Source: Jiulongibacter sediminis
GTDB lineage: Bacteria; Bacteroidota; Bacteroidia; Cytophagales; Spirosomataceae
Assembly (NCBI RefSeq): GCF_001306455.1
Contig: NZ_LGTQ01000006.1
Span: 372,001-436,000, forward strand
Direction: 5' to 3'
Length of the DNA stretch: 64,000 nt
Made by a program: the position numbers and the translations under genes
The notes under the pieces: model-generated
Told to the model about the DNA's origin: nothing
Database searches by the model: none
The model's input: the letters and a program-made list of their open reading frames with translations, nothing else
Part shown: piece by piece, positions 16,049 to 25,103 of the stretch
Position numbering within the stretch: the first letter of the stretch is position 1
Layout of the letters: the number at the start of each line of letters is the position of its first letter

Positions 16049-17163
16049 ATAAAACCTTTACATATCTCAAAAAGCACTGGATGCTCATCTTGTCTGTAAT
16101 TACAGCTCTATTATTGTTCTGTTTTTATCAGCAGATATATAGTTCCGGTGCTTTTTTAACTTCTTTAGAGAAATTTTCAGCTGGCCCGCCTGTAAAAGCC
16201 TTACCCGAAAATGCCTCTCAAAACGGGTATCGAATTGGCTTTTTTCTGGTTTCATTTATAACCATACTAATCAAAAACTGGCTCGGCTTTCTGGGCTTAA
16301 TTTCCCTGAGTATTGTTTTGTCAAAACTACACTATGCCTATATTTTCAAAGAGCTTTTTGTAGGAGGCGGAACCGTAGGGAAGCTTAGTTATTTGCTGGT
16401 CATTGTTTTATTTTTTGTCTTTTTAACATTGGGCATTAAAGTGACGTTGCCAAAAGAAATCAGGGCCTTTCAGGTTCATTTTTGGGCGGCAGTTCTATTG
16501 ATAGGTATCATGGTTTTGACTTCAATACTGAAATATGTCAATCAAAGCCACAGGCAACTGCGAGACCTGAGCTATCAGAAAACCAAGGCTGAATTAAATG
16601 CTCTAAAGGCCCAGATAAACCCTCATTTTCTCTTCAATGTGCTGAATAACCTGTACGGTCAGGCCATAGTAGAAGACAGCCCTAAAACCGCAGCCGGGAT
16701 AGAAAATCTAAGTAGAATTATGAGGCATGTGGTAGAGGAAACCAAGACCAGTCGCTCTCCTATGGAAAAAGAGCTTCAGTTTCTGAACGATTACCTGCAT
16801 CTGCAGCAAATGCGTATACCAGACAGGCCAAACATATCTATCAAATCTGAAGTATATTTTGACCAAAGGGAAGAGACTAAGATTGCTCCTTTGATATTGA
16901 TTCCTTTCATTGAAAATGCCTTCAAGTACGGCATAAGCATGAACGAAAAGAGCTTTATTGACCTCAAACTTCACATTGAAAATAATCAACTGAACTTTGA
17001 CCTGTCAAACAGCATACATTCTACAAACGACCTTGAAAAAGGTACTGGTACAGGATTAGAAAACACGCGTAAAAGACTTCAATTGCATTACCCAGACAGG
17101 CATCTGCTGTCCGTAAATGCTGAGAATGGAGTGTATAATGTAAAACTTCAGATGGACTTATGA
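16045..17163 (+). CDS. LytS/YehU-type sensor histidine kinase
   Basis: A 372-residue membrane sensor kinase. About four membrane helices cover residues 10-155, followed by the His_kinase (PF06580) domain. The phosphorylatable H194 is in INPHFLFNVLNN, and the ATPase N-box is IENAFKYGI; a C-terminal GTGTGLENT segment forms the G-box. The start is TTG at 16045, overlapping the TGA of the preceding gene (TTGA) and preceded by AAAGAAGGA, a rare clear Shine-Dalgarno-like run in this window. It overlaps its response regulator by 4 bp (ATGA). The signal is unknown. Confidence 0.93.
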   Translation: MNKTFTYLKKHWMLILSVITALLLFCFYQQIYSSGAFLTSLEKFSAGPPVKALPENASQNGYRIGFFLVSFITILIKNWLGFLGLISLSIVLSKLHYAYIFKELFVGGGTVGKLSYLLVIVLFFVFLTLGIKVTLPKEIRAFQVHFWAAVLLIGIMVLTSILKYVNQSHRQLRDLSYQKTKAELNALKAQINPHFLFNVLNNLYGQAIVEDSPKTAAGIENLSRIMRHVVEETKTSRSPMEKELQFLNDYLHLQQMRIPDRPNISIKSEVYFDQREETKIAPLILIPFIENAFKYGISMNEKSFIDLKLHIENNQLNFDLSNSIHSTNDLEKGTGTGLENTRKRLQLHYPDRHLLSVNAENGVYNVKLQMDL

Positions 17164-17852
17164 TAAACGCTATTGCAATAGATGATGAACCTATGGCTCT
17201 GGAGGTGATTAAATCACATGCAGGCAAAGTAGATTTTATAGACCTGAAAGAGACTTTTGTTAGTGGTAAAGAAGCCCTGGAGATTCTGAAAACAGAAAAG
17301 GTGCAGCTTGTCTTTTTAGATATCAATATGCCCGATATGACAGGCCTGGATTTAAGCCAACTTTTACCAGAAAACACGGGAATAATTTTTACCACGGCTT
17401 ACTCGCAATACGGGGCAGACGCCTTTAACCTGAACGCCATTGACTATCTGGTGAAACCATTTGATTTTGCCCGCTTTTTGAAAGCTTGTCAAAAGGCCAA
17501 AGAACAATTACCGGAGACGGAGCCAGATAGGTATTTGTTTGTCAAAGACAGTTATGACTTAGTACGTGTAGATCTGGAAAACCTGCTTTTTGTTCAGTCT
17601 GAAGGGAATTACCTCACTTTTCATGAAGAAGACAAAAAAACCGTAACACGTATGACTATGACAGAGCTGGTTAAAACGCTGCCAGCCAGTCATTTTATGC
17701 GTGTACATAAATCAAATGTGGTGAACCTGCACAAGGTCAAAAAAATAGAGAGGCACCAGGTACAGGTTTCAGAGGGTATATTTGTGCCCGTAGCGGCCAA
17801 TTACCATGGAGAACTCATGGAGGCCATAAAAAAGCAGTGGACCGTAAAGTAA
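17160..17852 (+). CDS. LytTR-family response regulator
   Basis: A 230-residue regulator. The receiver domain occupies residues 1-115 with phospho-acceptor D54 in FLDINMPDMTG and the K in YLVKPFDF. A LytTR DNA-binding domain follows (about 130-228) with the usual VQSEGNYL, FMRVHKSNVVNL and final beta-strands. Translationally coupled to the kinase by an ATGA overlap, so the two form a LytS/LytR-type two-component pair. Targets are not visible. Confidence 0.95.
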   Translation: MINAIAIDDEPMALEVIKSHAGKVDFIDLKETFVSGKEALEILKTEKVQLVFLDINMPDMTGLDLSQLLPENTGIIFTTAYSQYGADAFNLNAIDYLVKPFDFARFLKACQKAKEQLPETEPDRYLFVKDSYDLVRVDLENLLFVQSEGNYLTFHEEDKKTVTRMTMTELVKTLPASHFMRVHKSNVVNLHKVKKIERHQVQVSEGIFVPVAANYHGELMEAIKKQWTVK

Positions 17853-17855
17853 ACA

Positions 17856-18332
17856 ATGGCAGAGACCTTATACTTCAATAAACAAGCCTCACGAGAAAGC
17901 ATTTATCAGGAAATATTCCCTCAGATAAAAGCTCTTATTTCAGCTGAAACAGACTTAATAGCCAATATGGCCAACATGGCCGCCGCCCTTAAAGAAGCCT
18001 TTGACTTCTTCTGGGTAGGCTTTTATTTGGTAAAAGACGGCGTGTTAGTTCTTGGACCGTTTCAGGGGCCCATTGCCTGTACCAGAATAGACTTTAGTCG
18101 GGGCGTTTGCGGGCATTGCTATACCACTGGGCAAACCGTTTTGGTACCAGATGTCGAAACTTTTCCCGGGCATATTGCATGTTCTTCTACTTCAAAATCT
18201 GAAGTGGTAGTTCCGGTATTTAATGCCGAAAAGGAAATCATTGCGGTTTTAGATGTAGACAGTGATGCTTTAGGTGATTTCAGTGAAACAGATACTTGTG
18301 AACTGGAAAAACTGGTGGCACTTTTATCATAA
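17856..18332 (+). CDS. msrC: free methionine-(R)-sulfoxide reductase (GAF-domain fRMsr)
   Basis: A 158-residue single GAF domain. Cysteines C75, C85 and C109 have spacings of 10 and 24, the same as the three catalytic cysteines of yeast fRMsr (as I recall C91, C101, C125); an extra C88 gives GVCGHC. The GPFQGPIACTRI and VLDVDSDALGDF segments are family hallmarks. It reduces free Met-(R)-sulfoxide in the cytosol using thioredoxin. Starts 4 bp after the LytTR gene stop, so it may be cotranscribed with the two-component pair. Confidence 0.92.
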   Translation: MAETLYFNKQASRESIYQEIFPQIKALISAETDLIANMANMAAALKEAFDFFWVGFYLVKDGVLVLGPFQGPIACTRIDFSRGVCGHCYTTGQTVLVPDVETFPGHIACSSTSKSEVVVPVFNAEKEIIAVLDVDSDALGDFSETDTCELEKLVALLS

Positions 18333-18347
18333 TTGATAGAAGCAAGG

Positions 18348-18355
18348 TACTTTTG
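18348..18355 (+). promoter_or_regulatory. candidate -7 element before the DUF6787 gene
   Basis: TACTTTTG matches TAnnTTTG, 9 bp before the ATG at 18364, which would give a very short leader. No good -33 partner at the normal spacing. Confidence 0.35.
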
Positions 18356-18363
18356 CAGCCGAT

Positions 18364-18675
18364 ATGGAAAAACTGAAGGAACGCTGGGGGATCACCTCAA
18401 ACTGGCAACTTGTAGCTATTTTTGTTGTTTTTGCTATTAATGGCTCATTTGCTGCCTGGGTAGCCAAGCCTGTAACTCATTTTTTGGGCCTGAGCCCGGA
18501 AACCACAGAACCTTACGTTCTGTACCTATTCCTGAGAATCATCCTCATTTTCCCTATCTATCAGTTTACGCTACCATTGGTAGGTTGGTGTTTTGGTCAG
18601 TTTAATTTCTTTTGGGGCTTCACAAAAAAGATGTTAAGTAGAATGGGCCTAAAACGGTTTTTGAAAGAGGACTAA
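18364..18675 (+). CDS. small membrane protein, DUF6787-like
   Basis: A 103-residue protein with two hydrophobic segments (about 17-38 and 52-75) and a basic C-terminus. The pattern WGI-TSNWQL, a central FLRIILIFPIYQ and GQFNFFWGFTKKM fits the DUF6787 group found in Bacteroidota. Function unknown. Its end overlaps the stop of the convergent quinoprotein gene by 4 bp. Confidence 0.75.
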   Translation: MEKLKERWGITSNWQLVAIFVVFAINGSFAAWVAKPVTHFLGLSPETTEPYVLYLFLRIILIFPIYQFTLPLVGWCFGQFNFFWGFTKKMLSRMGLKRFLKED

Positions 18676-20795
18676 GGCAACGCAAACGCAACATAACTAT
18701 CCCCACTCTTATCTCCTTTTCCTCCACCACAAGCAATCACAATATATTGTTTGCCCTTCCATTCATATACGGCCGGTGTAGCATGACCTCCGGCAGGTAG
18801 TTTCGTTTGCCAAAGCATTTTACCCGTCTTTTTATCAAAAGCCCTAAACATCTCGTCTTCCGTAGCGGCAATGAAAATCAAACCTCCCTTGGTAACTACT
18901 GGTCCTCCATAGCTCTCCCGGCCTGTTAATGGAATACCTTTAGCTGTGAGTTCAGGGAATTCACCCAAAACGCTTTCCCAAACCATTTCTCCGGTATTAA
19001 GATTAATGGCACTTAAAGTTCCCCAAGGTGGGTTAATACCAGGATAGCCATCTTTGGTGATAAATCGCTGATAGCCATTCATCAGGTAAGGAGTAGTTAA
19101 CCTTTCTTTTCCTCCGGAGAGTTCTTTTTTATCGCCTTCACTTAAGGGTTTTTCAAGCAAAAAGGCAACCAATGCATCTCTTTCATTTTGAGGGAGGTGA
19201 GCAAATGATGGCATACCGCCTTTACCACTTTTGAGTAATGAATGAACTGCTTTTGAGTCATATTTTTCCGCAAGACCCAATAGACTTGGGAAAGTTGGCG
19301 GGTTTCCGGTGCGGTCGCCACCGTGGCAGTTTGCACAGTTATTGGCATAAATACTCTCTCCGCTTATTTCTCCCTTCTTAAGCTTAGCCGCCGGATTTTC
19401 GATCATTTCTATTTTCCAGGGCATATGGCTGGCATTCACATACAAAATATTGCTTTCTGGGTCCACGGCCGCACCACCCCATTCGCCACCCCCATCAAAC
19501 CCGGGAAATAGTAAGAATGGTCGCTTTTCACTTGGAGCCAACCACATATCACCGTATTCAACTCCTTTAATCATTTCTTTGACCTCGGCCTCTAGATCAG
19601 GGGTAATGTTAAGCAGGTCTTTTTCAGTAATGTTCTGACGCATCAATGGTACAGGCAGCATAGGTGTCGGCTGGGTGGCAGAAATAAAATCACCATCCAT
19701 CATGCCGGCGGGTATCGGTTTTTCCTCAATCGGAAATACAGGGTCACCCGTTTCACGGTCAAAGACAAAGACATAACCGTGCTTGGTGATTTGTGCCACG
19801 GCATCAATTTTCTTACCGTTCTTTTGAAGCGTCACCAGATTTGGCGTTGACGGGATATCGCGATCCCATACATCATGATGAACAATTTGATAGTGCCAGA
19901 TTCGCTCTCCTGTATCAGCATTCAGGGCGAGCAGGCTGTTGGCAAAAAGATTGTCTCCTTTCCTGAAACCACCCCAAAAATCATAGGTAGCAGACCCCGT
20001 AGGCACATAAACAATGGCCCTTTCCTCGTCCAGAGAAACTCCGCTCCAGTTATTGGCTCCGCCAATTTTCTCAATGTATTGTTCATCCCAGGTTTCGTAT
20101 CCAAACTCGCCCTTTTTAGGAATAGTATGAAAAACCCAGTCTTCTTTCCCGGTTTTGACATTATAGGCTCTGACATAACCAGGGGCAGCGTCTAACCCCT
20201 CTGAAACCCGCATGCCTACAATAATTTTGTCTTTGAAAATGATGCCCGGAGTGTTTGAAACTACTAGAAATTGATCCTCTGGATCTTCCGAAAGACCAAC
20301 TTGTAGATCTACTTTTCCCTGATCCCCAAAGTTGAGGTCTGGTTTTCCAGTTAGAGCATCTACAGACATCAGGTAGCTGCCGGCACAGAAAAGGATTCGC
20401 TGCATGTCTCCTTCTTTGAAATATGTAACCCCACGATTAGTGCCCGCCCAGGAATTTTCACCTCCCAGAACATCAAAAGGGTCAAACCGCCAGATTTCCT
20501 TGCCCGTTTCCACATGAAGAGCTACCAGATTTAGTTTGGGTGTGGTAGCGTATAGGATGCTATCAATGATAATGGGTTGACACTGTATTTGAGACCTTTC
20601 AGTAGCATCACCCGAGTGATATTCCCATGCTACCTGAAGCTGATTGACGTTTTCCGGAGTAATTTGTTGAAGAGAAGAATACCGCGAGGCATCTTTGGTT
20701 CCCCCGTAATTCGTCCATTTAGAGTAGTCGGTTTCCTTTTTTGATGAGCATTGCAACAGTATAATAGCAAAGCTGAGTAAAGCCAGTTTTTTCAT
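18672..20795 (-). CDS. PQQ-dependent dehydrogenase (membrane glucose dehydrogenase-like propeller) with embedded cytochrome c domain
   Basis: A 707-residue exported lipoprotein (lipobox ending LLQC, C16). The beta-propeller of the quinoprotein alcohol/glucose dehydrogenase family starts at WTNYGGTKDASRYS, typical for PQQ enzymes. A c-type heme motif CANCH (C487, C490, H491) with GGMPSF downstream as probable axial Met lies inside the chain. The propeller resumes after about residue 555 with NPPWGTLSAINLNTG and ends with PAGGHATPAVYEWKGKQYIV, as in membrane glucose dehydrogenase. It should oxidise a sugar or alcohol in the periplasm and pass electrons through its heme. No PQQ biosynthesis genes are in the window, so PQQ may be scavenged. 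Confidence 0.9.
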   Translation of the reverse strand: MKKLALLSFAIILLQCSSKKETDYSKWTNYGGTKDASRYSSLQQITPENVNQLQVAWEYHSGDATERSQIQCQPIIIDSILYATTPKLNLVALHVETGKEIWRFDPFDVLGGENSWAGTNRGVTYFKEGDMQRILFCAGSYLMSVDALTGKPDLNFGDQGKVDLQVGLSEDPEDQFLVVSNTPGIIFKDKIIVGMRVSEGLDAAPGYVRAYNVKTGKEDWVFHTIPKKGEFGYETWDEQYIEKIGGANNWSGVSLDEERAIVYVPTGSATYDFWGGFRKGDNLFANSLLALNADTGERIWHYQIVHHDVWDRDIPSTPNLVTLQKNGKKIDAVAQITKHGYVFVFDRETGDPVFPIEEKPIPAGMMDGDFISATQPTPMLPVPLMRQNITEKDLLNITPDLEAEVKEMIKGVEYGDMWLAPSEKRPFLLFPGFDGGGEWGGAAVDPESNILYVNASHMPWKIEMIENPAAKLKKGEISGESIYANNCANCHGGDRTGNPPTFPSLLGLAEKYDSKAVHSLLKSGKGGMPSFAHLPQNERDALVAFLLEKPLSEGDKKELSGGKERLTTPYLMNGYQRFITKDGYPGINPPWGTLSAINLNTGEMVWESVLGEFPELTAKGIPLTGRESYGGPVVTKGGLIFIAATEDEMFRAFDKKTGKMLWQTKLPAGGHATPAVYEWKGKQYIVIACGGGKGDKSGDSYVAFALP

Positions 20796-20921
20796 TTCCT
20801 AGGGTTTCTTACAATGGTCAATAATAAGGATTCTTCCATGGAAAACCTTCAACCAAACCCTGAGTTTCGTCTTTGATTTTGAGTGTTTGCTCTTAAACTG
20901 CCATTCTCTTCGATTTTTGCT

Positions 20922-20929
20922 TATTTTTG
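20922..20929 (+). promoter_or_regulatory. candidate -7 promoter element of lpdA
   Basis: TATTTTTG matches TAnnTTTG, about 34 bp before the ATG at 20964. No -33 match at ideal spacing. The region is divergent from the quinoprotein gene starting at 20795. Confidence 0.45.
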
Positions 20930-20963
20930 CGGCATCATTTAAGAATAAAATATAAACACTTAT

Positions 20964-22361
20964 ATGGCACAATACGACGTAGTAGTACTTGGAAGTGGCC
21001 CTGGAGGATACCCGGCCGCCATCAGAGCTTCTCAATTGGGAATGAAGGTGGCTATTATTGAAAAAGAAAACCTTGGTGGCATTTGCCTTAACTGGGGATG
21101 TATTCCTACCAAAGCACTTTTGAAGTCTGCTCAGGTTTTTCAATATATCCAGCACGCTGCCGACTATGGAATCACCGTTGGGAAATCTTCAGCTGATTTT
21201 GATGCCATCATAAAACGTTCAAGAGGCGTGGCCAATGGAATGAGCAAAGGCATTGAGTTTTTGATGAAGAAAAATAAAATTGATGTCATCAAAGGCTATG
21301 GGAAAGTGAAGCCTGGCAAAAAAGTGGAAGTGACCGGCGATGACGGTAAAGCTACAATGGTGGAAGGAAAGCACATCATTATTGCTACAGGAGCTCGTGC
21401 TCGTGAATTACCTAACGTGCCTATTGATGGTGAAAAAGTGATTGAATACCGCAAAGCGATGAGTCTTGAAAAGCAGCCGGAATCAATGCTTGTGATTGGT
21501 TCAGGAGCTATCGGTGTTGAGTTTGCTTACGTGTATGCCAGTATGGGCACTAAGGTAACCATCGTAGAATACATGCCGAGAATAGTACCTGTGGAGGATG
21601 CTGATGTCTCAAAAGAATTAGAGAAGCAGTACAAGAAAATGGGTATTGAAATCATCACGAATGCTGCTGTCCAGAGTGTGGATACCAAAGGTAAAATCTG
21701 TAAGTCTACTATCAAAGGAAACAAGGATGGCAAAGAGCAGGTGATTGAAACCGATGTGGTACTTTCTGCTGCTGGTATTGCTTCAAATATTGAAAACATC
21801 GGTCTGGAAGACGTGGGTATCGCTACCGACAAAGGTAAAATCCTTGTCAATGATTTCTACGAAACTAATATGCCGGGTTATTATGCCATTGGTGATGTAG
21901 TTCCTGGTCAGGCACTGGCTCACGTGGCTACCGCTGAGGCGATTATCTGTACTGAAAAAATTGCCGGTCACCACCCGCAGCCTCTGAATTATGGCAATAT
22001 CCCGGGTTGTACGTACTGTACACCTGAAATTGCTTCTGTTGGTTTGACGGAAGAGCAGGCCAAAGAAAAAGGTTACGAAATCAAAGTGGGTAAATTCCCA
22101 TTCTCAGCCTCTGGTAAAGCTTCGGCTGCCGGAGCCAAAGAAGGTTTTGTGAAAGTAATCTTCGACGCCAAATACGGCGAGTGGTTAGGCTGTCATATGA
22201 TTGGTACTAATGTAACTGAAATGATAGCTGAAGCCGTAGTGGCCCGTAAACTGGAAACCACCGGTATGGAAATCGTGAAGAGTGTTCACCCTCACCCTAC
22301 CATGTCTGAAGCCATCATGGAAGCGGCCGCGGCTGCTTATGATGAGGTGATACATTTGTAA
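20964..22361 (+). CDS. lpdA: dihydrolipoyl dehydrogenase (E3)
   Basis: A 465-residue FAD-dependent disulfide oxidoreductase that reoxidises dihydrolipoamide in 2-oxoacid dehydrogenase and glycine cleavage complexes. FAD-binding GSGPGGYPAA begins near residue 11; the redox-active disulfide is in GGICLNWGCIPTKALL (about 38-53). The NAD-binding GSGAIGVEFAY segment lies near 181, the second FAD motif YYAIGDV near 307, and the terminal active-site HPHPTMSEA with the catalytic His-Glu pair near 440. Monocistronic, with a terminator at 22384-22414. No E1/E2 genes are adjacent, as in many Bacteroidota. Confidence 0.97.
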   Translation: MAQYDVVVLGSGPGGYPAAIRASQLGMKVAIIEKENLGGICLNWGCIPTKALLKSAQVFQYIQHAADYGITVGKSSADFDAIIKRSRGVANGMSKGIEFLMKKNKIDVIKGYGKVKPGKKVEVTGDDGKATMVEGKHIIIATGARARELPNVPIDGEKVIEYRKAMSLEKQPESMLVIGSGAIGVEFAYVYASMGTKVTIVEYMPRIVPVEDADVSKELEKQYKKMGIEIITNAAVQSVDTKGKICKSTIKGNKDGKEQVIETDVVLSAAGIASNIENIGLEDVGIATDKGKILVNDFYETNMPGYYAIGDVVPGQALAHVATAEAIICTEKIAGHHPQPLNYGNIPGCTYCTPEIASVGLTEEQAKEKGYEIKVGKFPFSASGKASAAGAKEGFVKVIFDAKYGEWLGCHMIGTNVTEMIAEAVVARKLETTGMEIVKSVHPHPTMSEAIMEAAAAAYDEVIHL

Positions 22362-22383
22362 TACATTTTTCGCTTATGAGCTT

Positions 22384-22414
22384 TAAACCCTGATATCGTG
22401 GATGTCAGGGTTTA
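22384..22414 (+). terminator. terminator of lpdA
   Basis: Inverted repeat TAAACCCTGA / TCAGGGTTTA with an 11-nt loop, followed by the T-rich TTTATTTTATTTTG. Located 22 bp after the lpdA stop. Confidence 0.85.
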
Positions 22415-22434
22415 TTTATTTTATTTTGTGCTAA

Positions 22435-24387
22435 ATGCCGAATCGCATGTCTTCAAAAGCCCAGCAAAACCTTTTCTTTATCTTTTTTAGCCTGTTGTAC
22501 TTTTCCACCGGATCGCCTTATATCTATGCTTCTGTGGGTATTGATCCTTCATGGACGGAGTCATTGGTAATGGCTATTAACCAAGGTTTTACTTTCGGGA
22601 AGGACTTTATCTTTAATTACGGCCCGCTCGGGTATCTAAATACCCTTTTATTGCCCGAAGGAATAAGCCCATGGCTGATGTTCCTTTTTCACCTTTTTGT
22701 GTTGGCGAATTATCTTTTTATTATCAAACTAAGCTTTGACAAACTGGGAGGTGAATGGTGGAGGTCGGCCATTGTTTCTGTCGTTATTTTTCTGCCCTGG
22801 GGCTTTTTTGCTGATATTACTTTCACGCTTTTTTATCTTATGCTTTTCTGGTTGCTCTATGTGCATCAGACAAGAAATACAGTTGGTCTTTTGGTAGCTG
22901 TGATACTGGCCGTTTTAATTTTCTACATTAAAGTCAACCTGAGCCTTATCGCCTACACCGTTTTTACGGGAAGCTTGATCTATTTTGCATTAAGTAAACG
23001 AATAACATGGAGAACGGGATTAATTGTTCTTGTTTTTCTTCTTGTGCTAACTTATGCTTTTGCAGGTTTATTGAATGTTTCTCTACCCGATTACCTTGGA
23101 GCCAGTCTGAAAATTATAGATGCTTATCAGGACGGGCAGGCTGTTAATATTATGACCAATAAGGAGCTTTTTCTTCTTCTGGGTTTTGAGGGCTTAATCG
23201 TCTTATTGGTTCTTATACATCTTGTGAAAAACCTCGCCTGGGTTAGAGATACTATTTACTTATACCTAGTAGTGGCTATGGCCTGGTTTCTTTGTTTCAA
23301 GCAGGCTCATACCGCAGTGGCTCATTATAATGTCTTTGGTTTTTTTCTCTTTCTGCCCGTGCTGGCGGTCTTGATTTTTCTTTTTGCTGATCGTTTCAAA
23401 GGTTCCGGAAAGCTTCTGGTTACGGTTTTGATCATTCAGTTAATTGCCACGCAGTTCATTCGATTGAGTTACACGCAATACTCGGCCAAAAACTATTTTC
23501 TGTTTTTCTTTCCGGATGCCGTAGCTCAGGAGGTGAAAGAGTCACAAAACACATTGGAACTTTTCAAAACGTTTACTCAAAAGAATCCGGTAAACTACTT
23601 CAAAAGGCTATTTACCTATGATTATGAGAATAATTTCAAAGGGGAAAAGTTAAATGAAATCAGACTTTTGCCAGCTCATATTCGTGCCAAAATCAATGAA
23701 CAATCAGTAGATATTATGCCTTGGGAAATCTCATATGTGTTTCTCAATAAGTTGAATTATAACCCGAGACCAATTATCCAAACCTATCAGGCAAACAGCG
23801 ATTGGCTGGCGGAGGTCAATGAAAAGAAATATACATCGGCCTCGGCACCTGATTATGTTTTGGCAAATGTTCATGACTACCGCGAACAAAATTCCATCTG
23901 GATGGACAAGGGGGCCTATCTGGCCTTGCGGGAAAACTATTCATTGACTGATACCGTTGACATGCCGGAGGAAACGTATTTCCTTTTTGAAAAACAAAAA
24001 AGCGGAGTAATTGAGTATCAGAAAATGACACCTCAAACTGGGCTTTGGGACACTCAGATTGAGATACCGGAGGCAGGAGATTTATACCTCCATGCCAATA
24101 TTGAATATTCTATTCCTGGAAAAATTGCCCGCCTCCTTTTTCAACCACCTTATCTGAGATGTTTAGTAACTTACAGAGATGGTACGGAAGAAAGTTTCCG
24201 TATTCCACCACCTATTCTTCAAGGAGGAATTATGGTTTCTGAAAGAGTGGTTAGTAATGATGATTTCAATCGTTTTGTGCAGGAATTGAGTGGAAATAAA
24301 AAGCCTGAGAGAGTTAAATTTTGGTCAACGATGGGCTGGGGCTTCAAAAAAGAATTTGATTATCATTTTGAAATTGTTGTCCCATGA
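22435..24387 (+). CDS. large polytopic membrane protein, GT-C-like, with C-terminal soluble domain
   Basis: A 650-residue protein. About ten membrane helices span residues 10-345; the first periplasmic loop has DPSWTESL and the motif FGKDFIFNYGPLGYL (about 52-66). Similar 'YGPLGFL' motifs occur in uncharacterised bacterial proteins resembling GT-C glycosyltransferases, which carry Asp-containing motifs in that loop. Residues about 370-650 form a predicted periplasmic domain. A function in sugar transfer is an inference only. The ATG at 22435 is used; Met5 (22447) is also possible. Its stop overlaps the next gene in ATGA. Confidence 0.7.
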   Translation: MPNRMSSKAQQNLFFIFFSLLYFSTGSPYIYASVGIDPSWTESLVMAINQGFTFGKDFIFNYGPLGYLNTLLLPEGISPWLMFLFHLFVLANYLFIIKLSFDKLGGEWWRSAIVSVVIFLPWGFFADITFTLFYLMLFWLLYVHQTRNTVGLLVAVILAVLIFYIKVNLSLIAYTVFTGSLIYFALSKRITWRTGLIVLVFLLVLTYAFAGLLNVSLPDYLGASLKIIDAYQDGQAVNIMTNKELFLLLGFEGLIVLLVLIHLVKNLAWVRDTIYLYLVVAMAWFLCFKQAHTAVAHYNVFGFFLFLPVLAVLIFLFADRFKGSGKLLVTVLIIQLIATQFIRLSYTQYSAKNYFLFFFPDAVAQEVKESQNTLELFKTFTQKNPVNYFKRLFTYDYENNFKGEKLNEIRLLPAHIRAKINEQSVDIMPWEISYVFLNKLNYNPRPIIQTYQANSDWLAEVNEKKYTSASAPDYVLANVHDYREQNSIWMDKGAYLALRENYSLTDTVDMPEETYFLFEKQKSGVIEYQKMTPQTGLWDTQIEIPEAGDLYLHANIEYSIPGKIARLLFQPPYLRCLVTYRDGTEESFRIPPPILQGGIMVSERVVSNDDFNRFVQELSGNKKPERVKFWSTMGWGFKKEFDYHFEIVVP

Positions 24388-25103
24388 GTTTTTTGAAAGC
24401 AGAGTGGAGAAAATTGGCAATTGCAAATTATCAGGTTGAACCTGAAATGTTAGCCAAATATCTGCCTTTCGGAACTGAACTTGACTTTTGGGAAGGCAAA
24501 TGCTTCGTAAGTCTTGTAGGGTTTGTGTTTGTAAACACAAAGTTACTTGGAGTTAAGATTCCATTTCATGTCCATTTTGAAGAAGTAAACTTGCGGTTTT
24601 ATGTAAAACGTTGGGATGGCGTTTCCTGGAAAAGGGGAGTAGTTTTTGTGAAAGAAATAGTTCCAAAGCCGGCCTTAACCTTTGTCGCAAATGCAATTTA
24701 TAAAGAGAACTATGAGACCTCGAAAATGAAGCATATGTGGTCCAGGGATAAGGAAAACCTTTCAGTTTGTTATGAATGGCAAAAAGATTCAAAATGGAAT
24801 AAGTTTTGTGTTTCAGGCTCAACGGATTTAGTGAACATAGCTAGTGGGTCTGAAACGGAATTTATAACTGAACATTACTGGGGGTATGCAAAAGCATCGG
24901 AAGGTCAAACGGTTGAATATGAAGTAACTCATCCACGTTGGAATGTCTATGAAGTGAATGATTATAACATTGCTGTTGATTTTGGACTTGTTTATGGTGC
25001 TGAGTGGTCTTTTTTGTCCAATAGTGAACCCGTTTCTGTAATGCTGGCTGAAGGTTCTGAAATCACAGTTGAGAAAAACAAAAAAATTAAGAAGAGTGTC
25101 TGA
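24384..25103 (+). CDS. DUF2071 (YqjF-like) family protein
   Basis: A 239-residue protein of the DUF2071/acetoacetate-decarboxylase-like group. It contains AKYLPFGTELDFWEGKCFVS and HVHFEEVNLRFYVK segments, and later a SGSTDLVNIASGSETEFI segment, which are typical of YqjF homologs. No enzymatic activity is established for the family. The ATG overlaps the preceding stop (ATGA) and its own stop overlaps the GTG of the helicase gene, so the three genes form one coupled transcript. Confidence 0.85.
   Translation: MSFLKAEWRKLAIANYQVEPEMLAKYLPFGTELDFWEGKCFVSLVGFVFVNTKLLGVKIPFHVHFEEVNLRFYVKRWDGVSWKRGVVFVKEIVPKPALTFVANAIYKENYETSKMKHMWSRDKENLSVCYEWQKDSKWNKFCVSGSTDLVNIASGSETEFITEHYWGYAKASEGQTVEYEVTHPRWNVYEVNDYNIAVDFGLVYGAEWSFLSNSEPVSVMLAEGSEITVEKNKKIKKSV

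Noticed and set aside
20799-21155. Minus-strand open frame at the start of lpdA
   Set aside because: Overlaps the lpdA N-terminal FAD-binding domain; no independent support.
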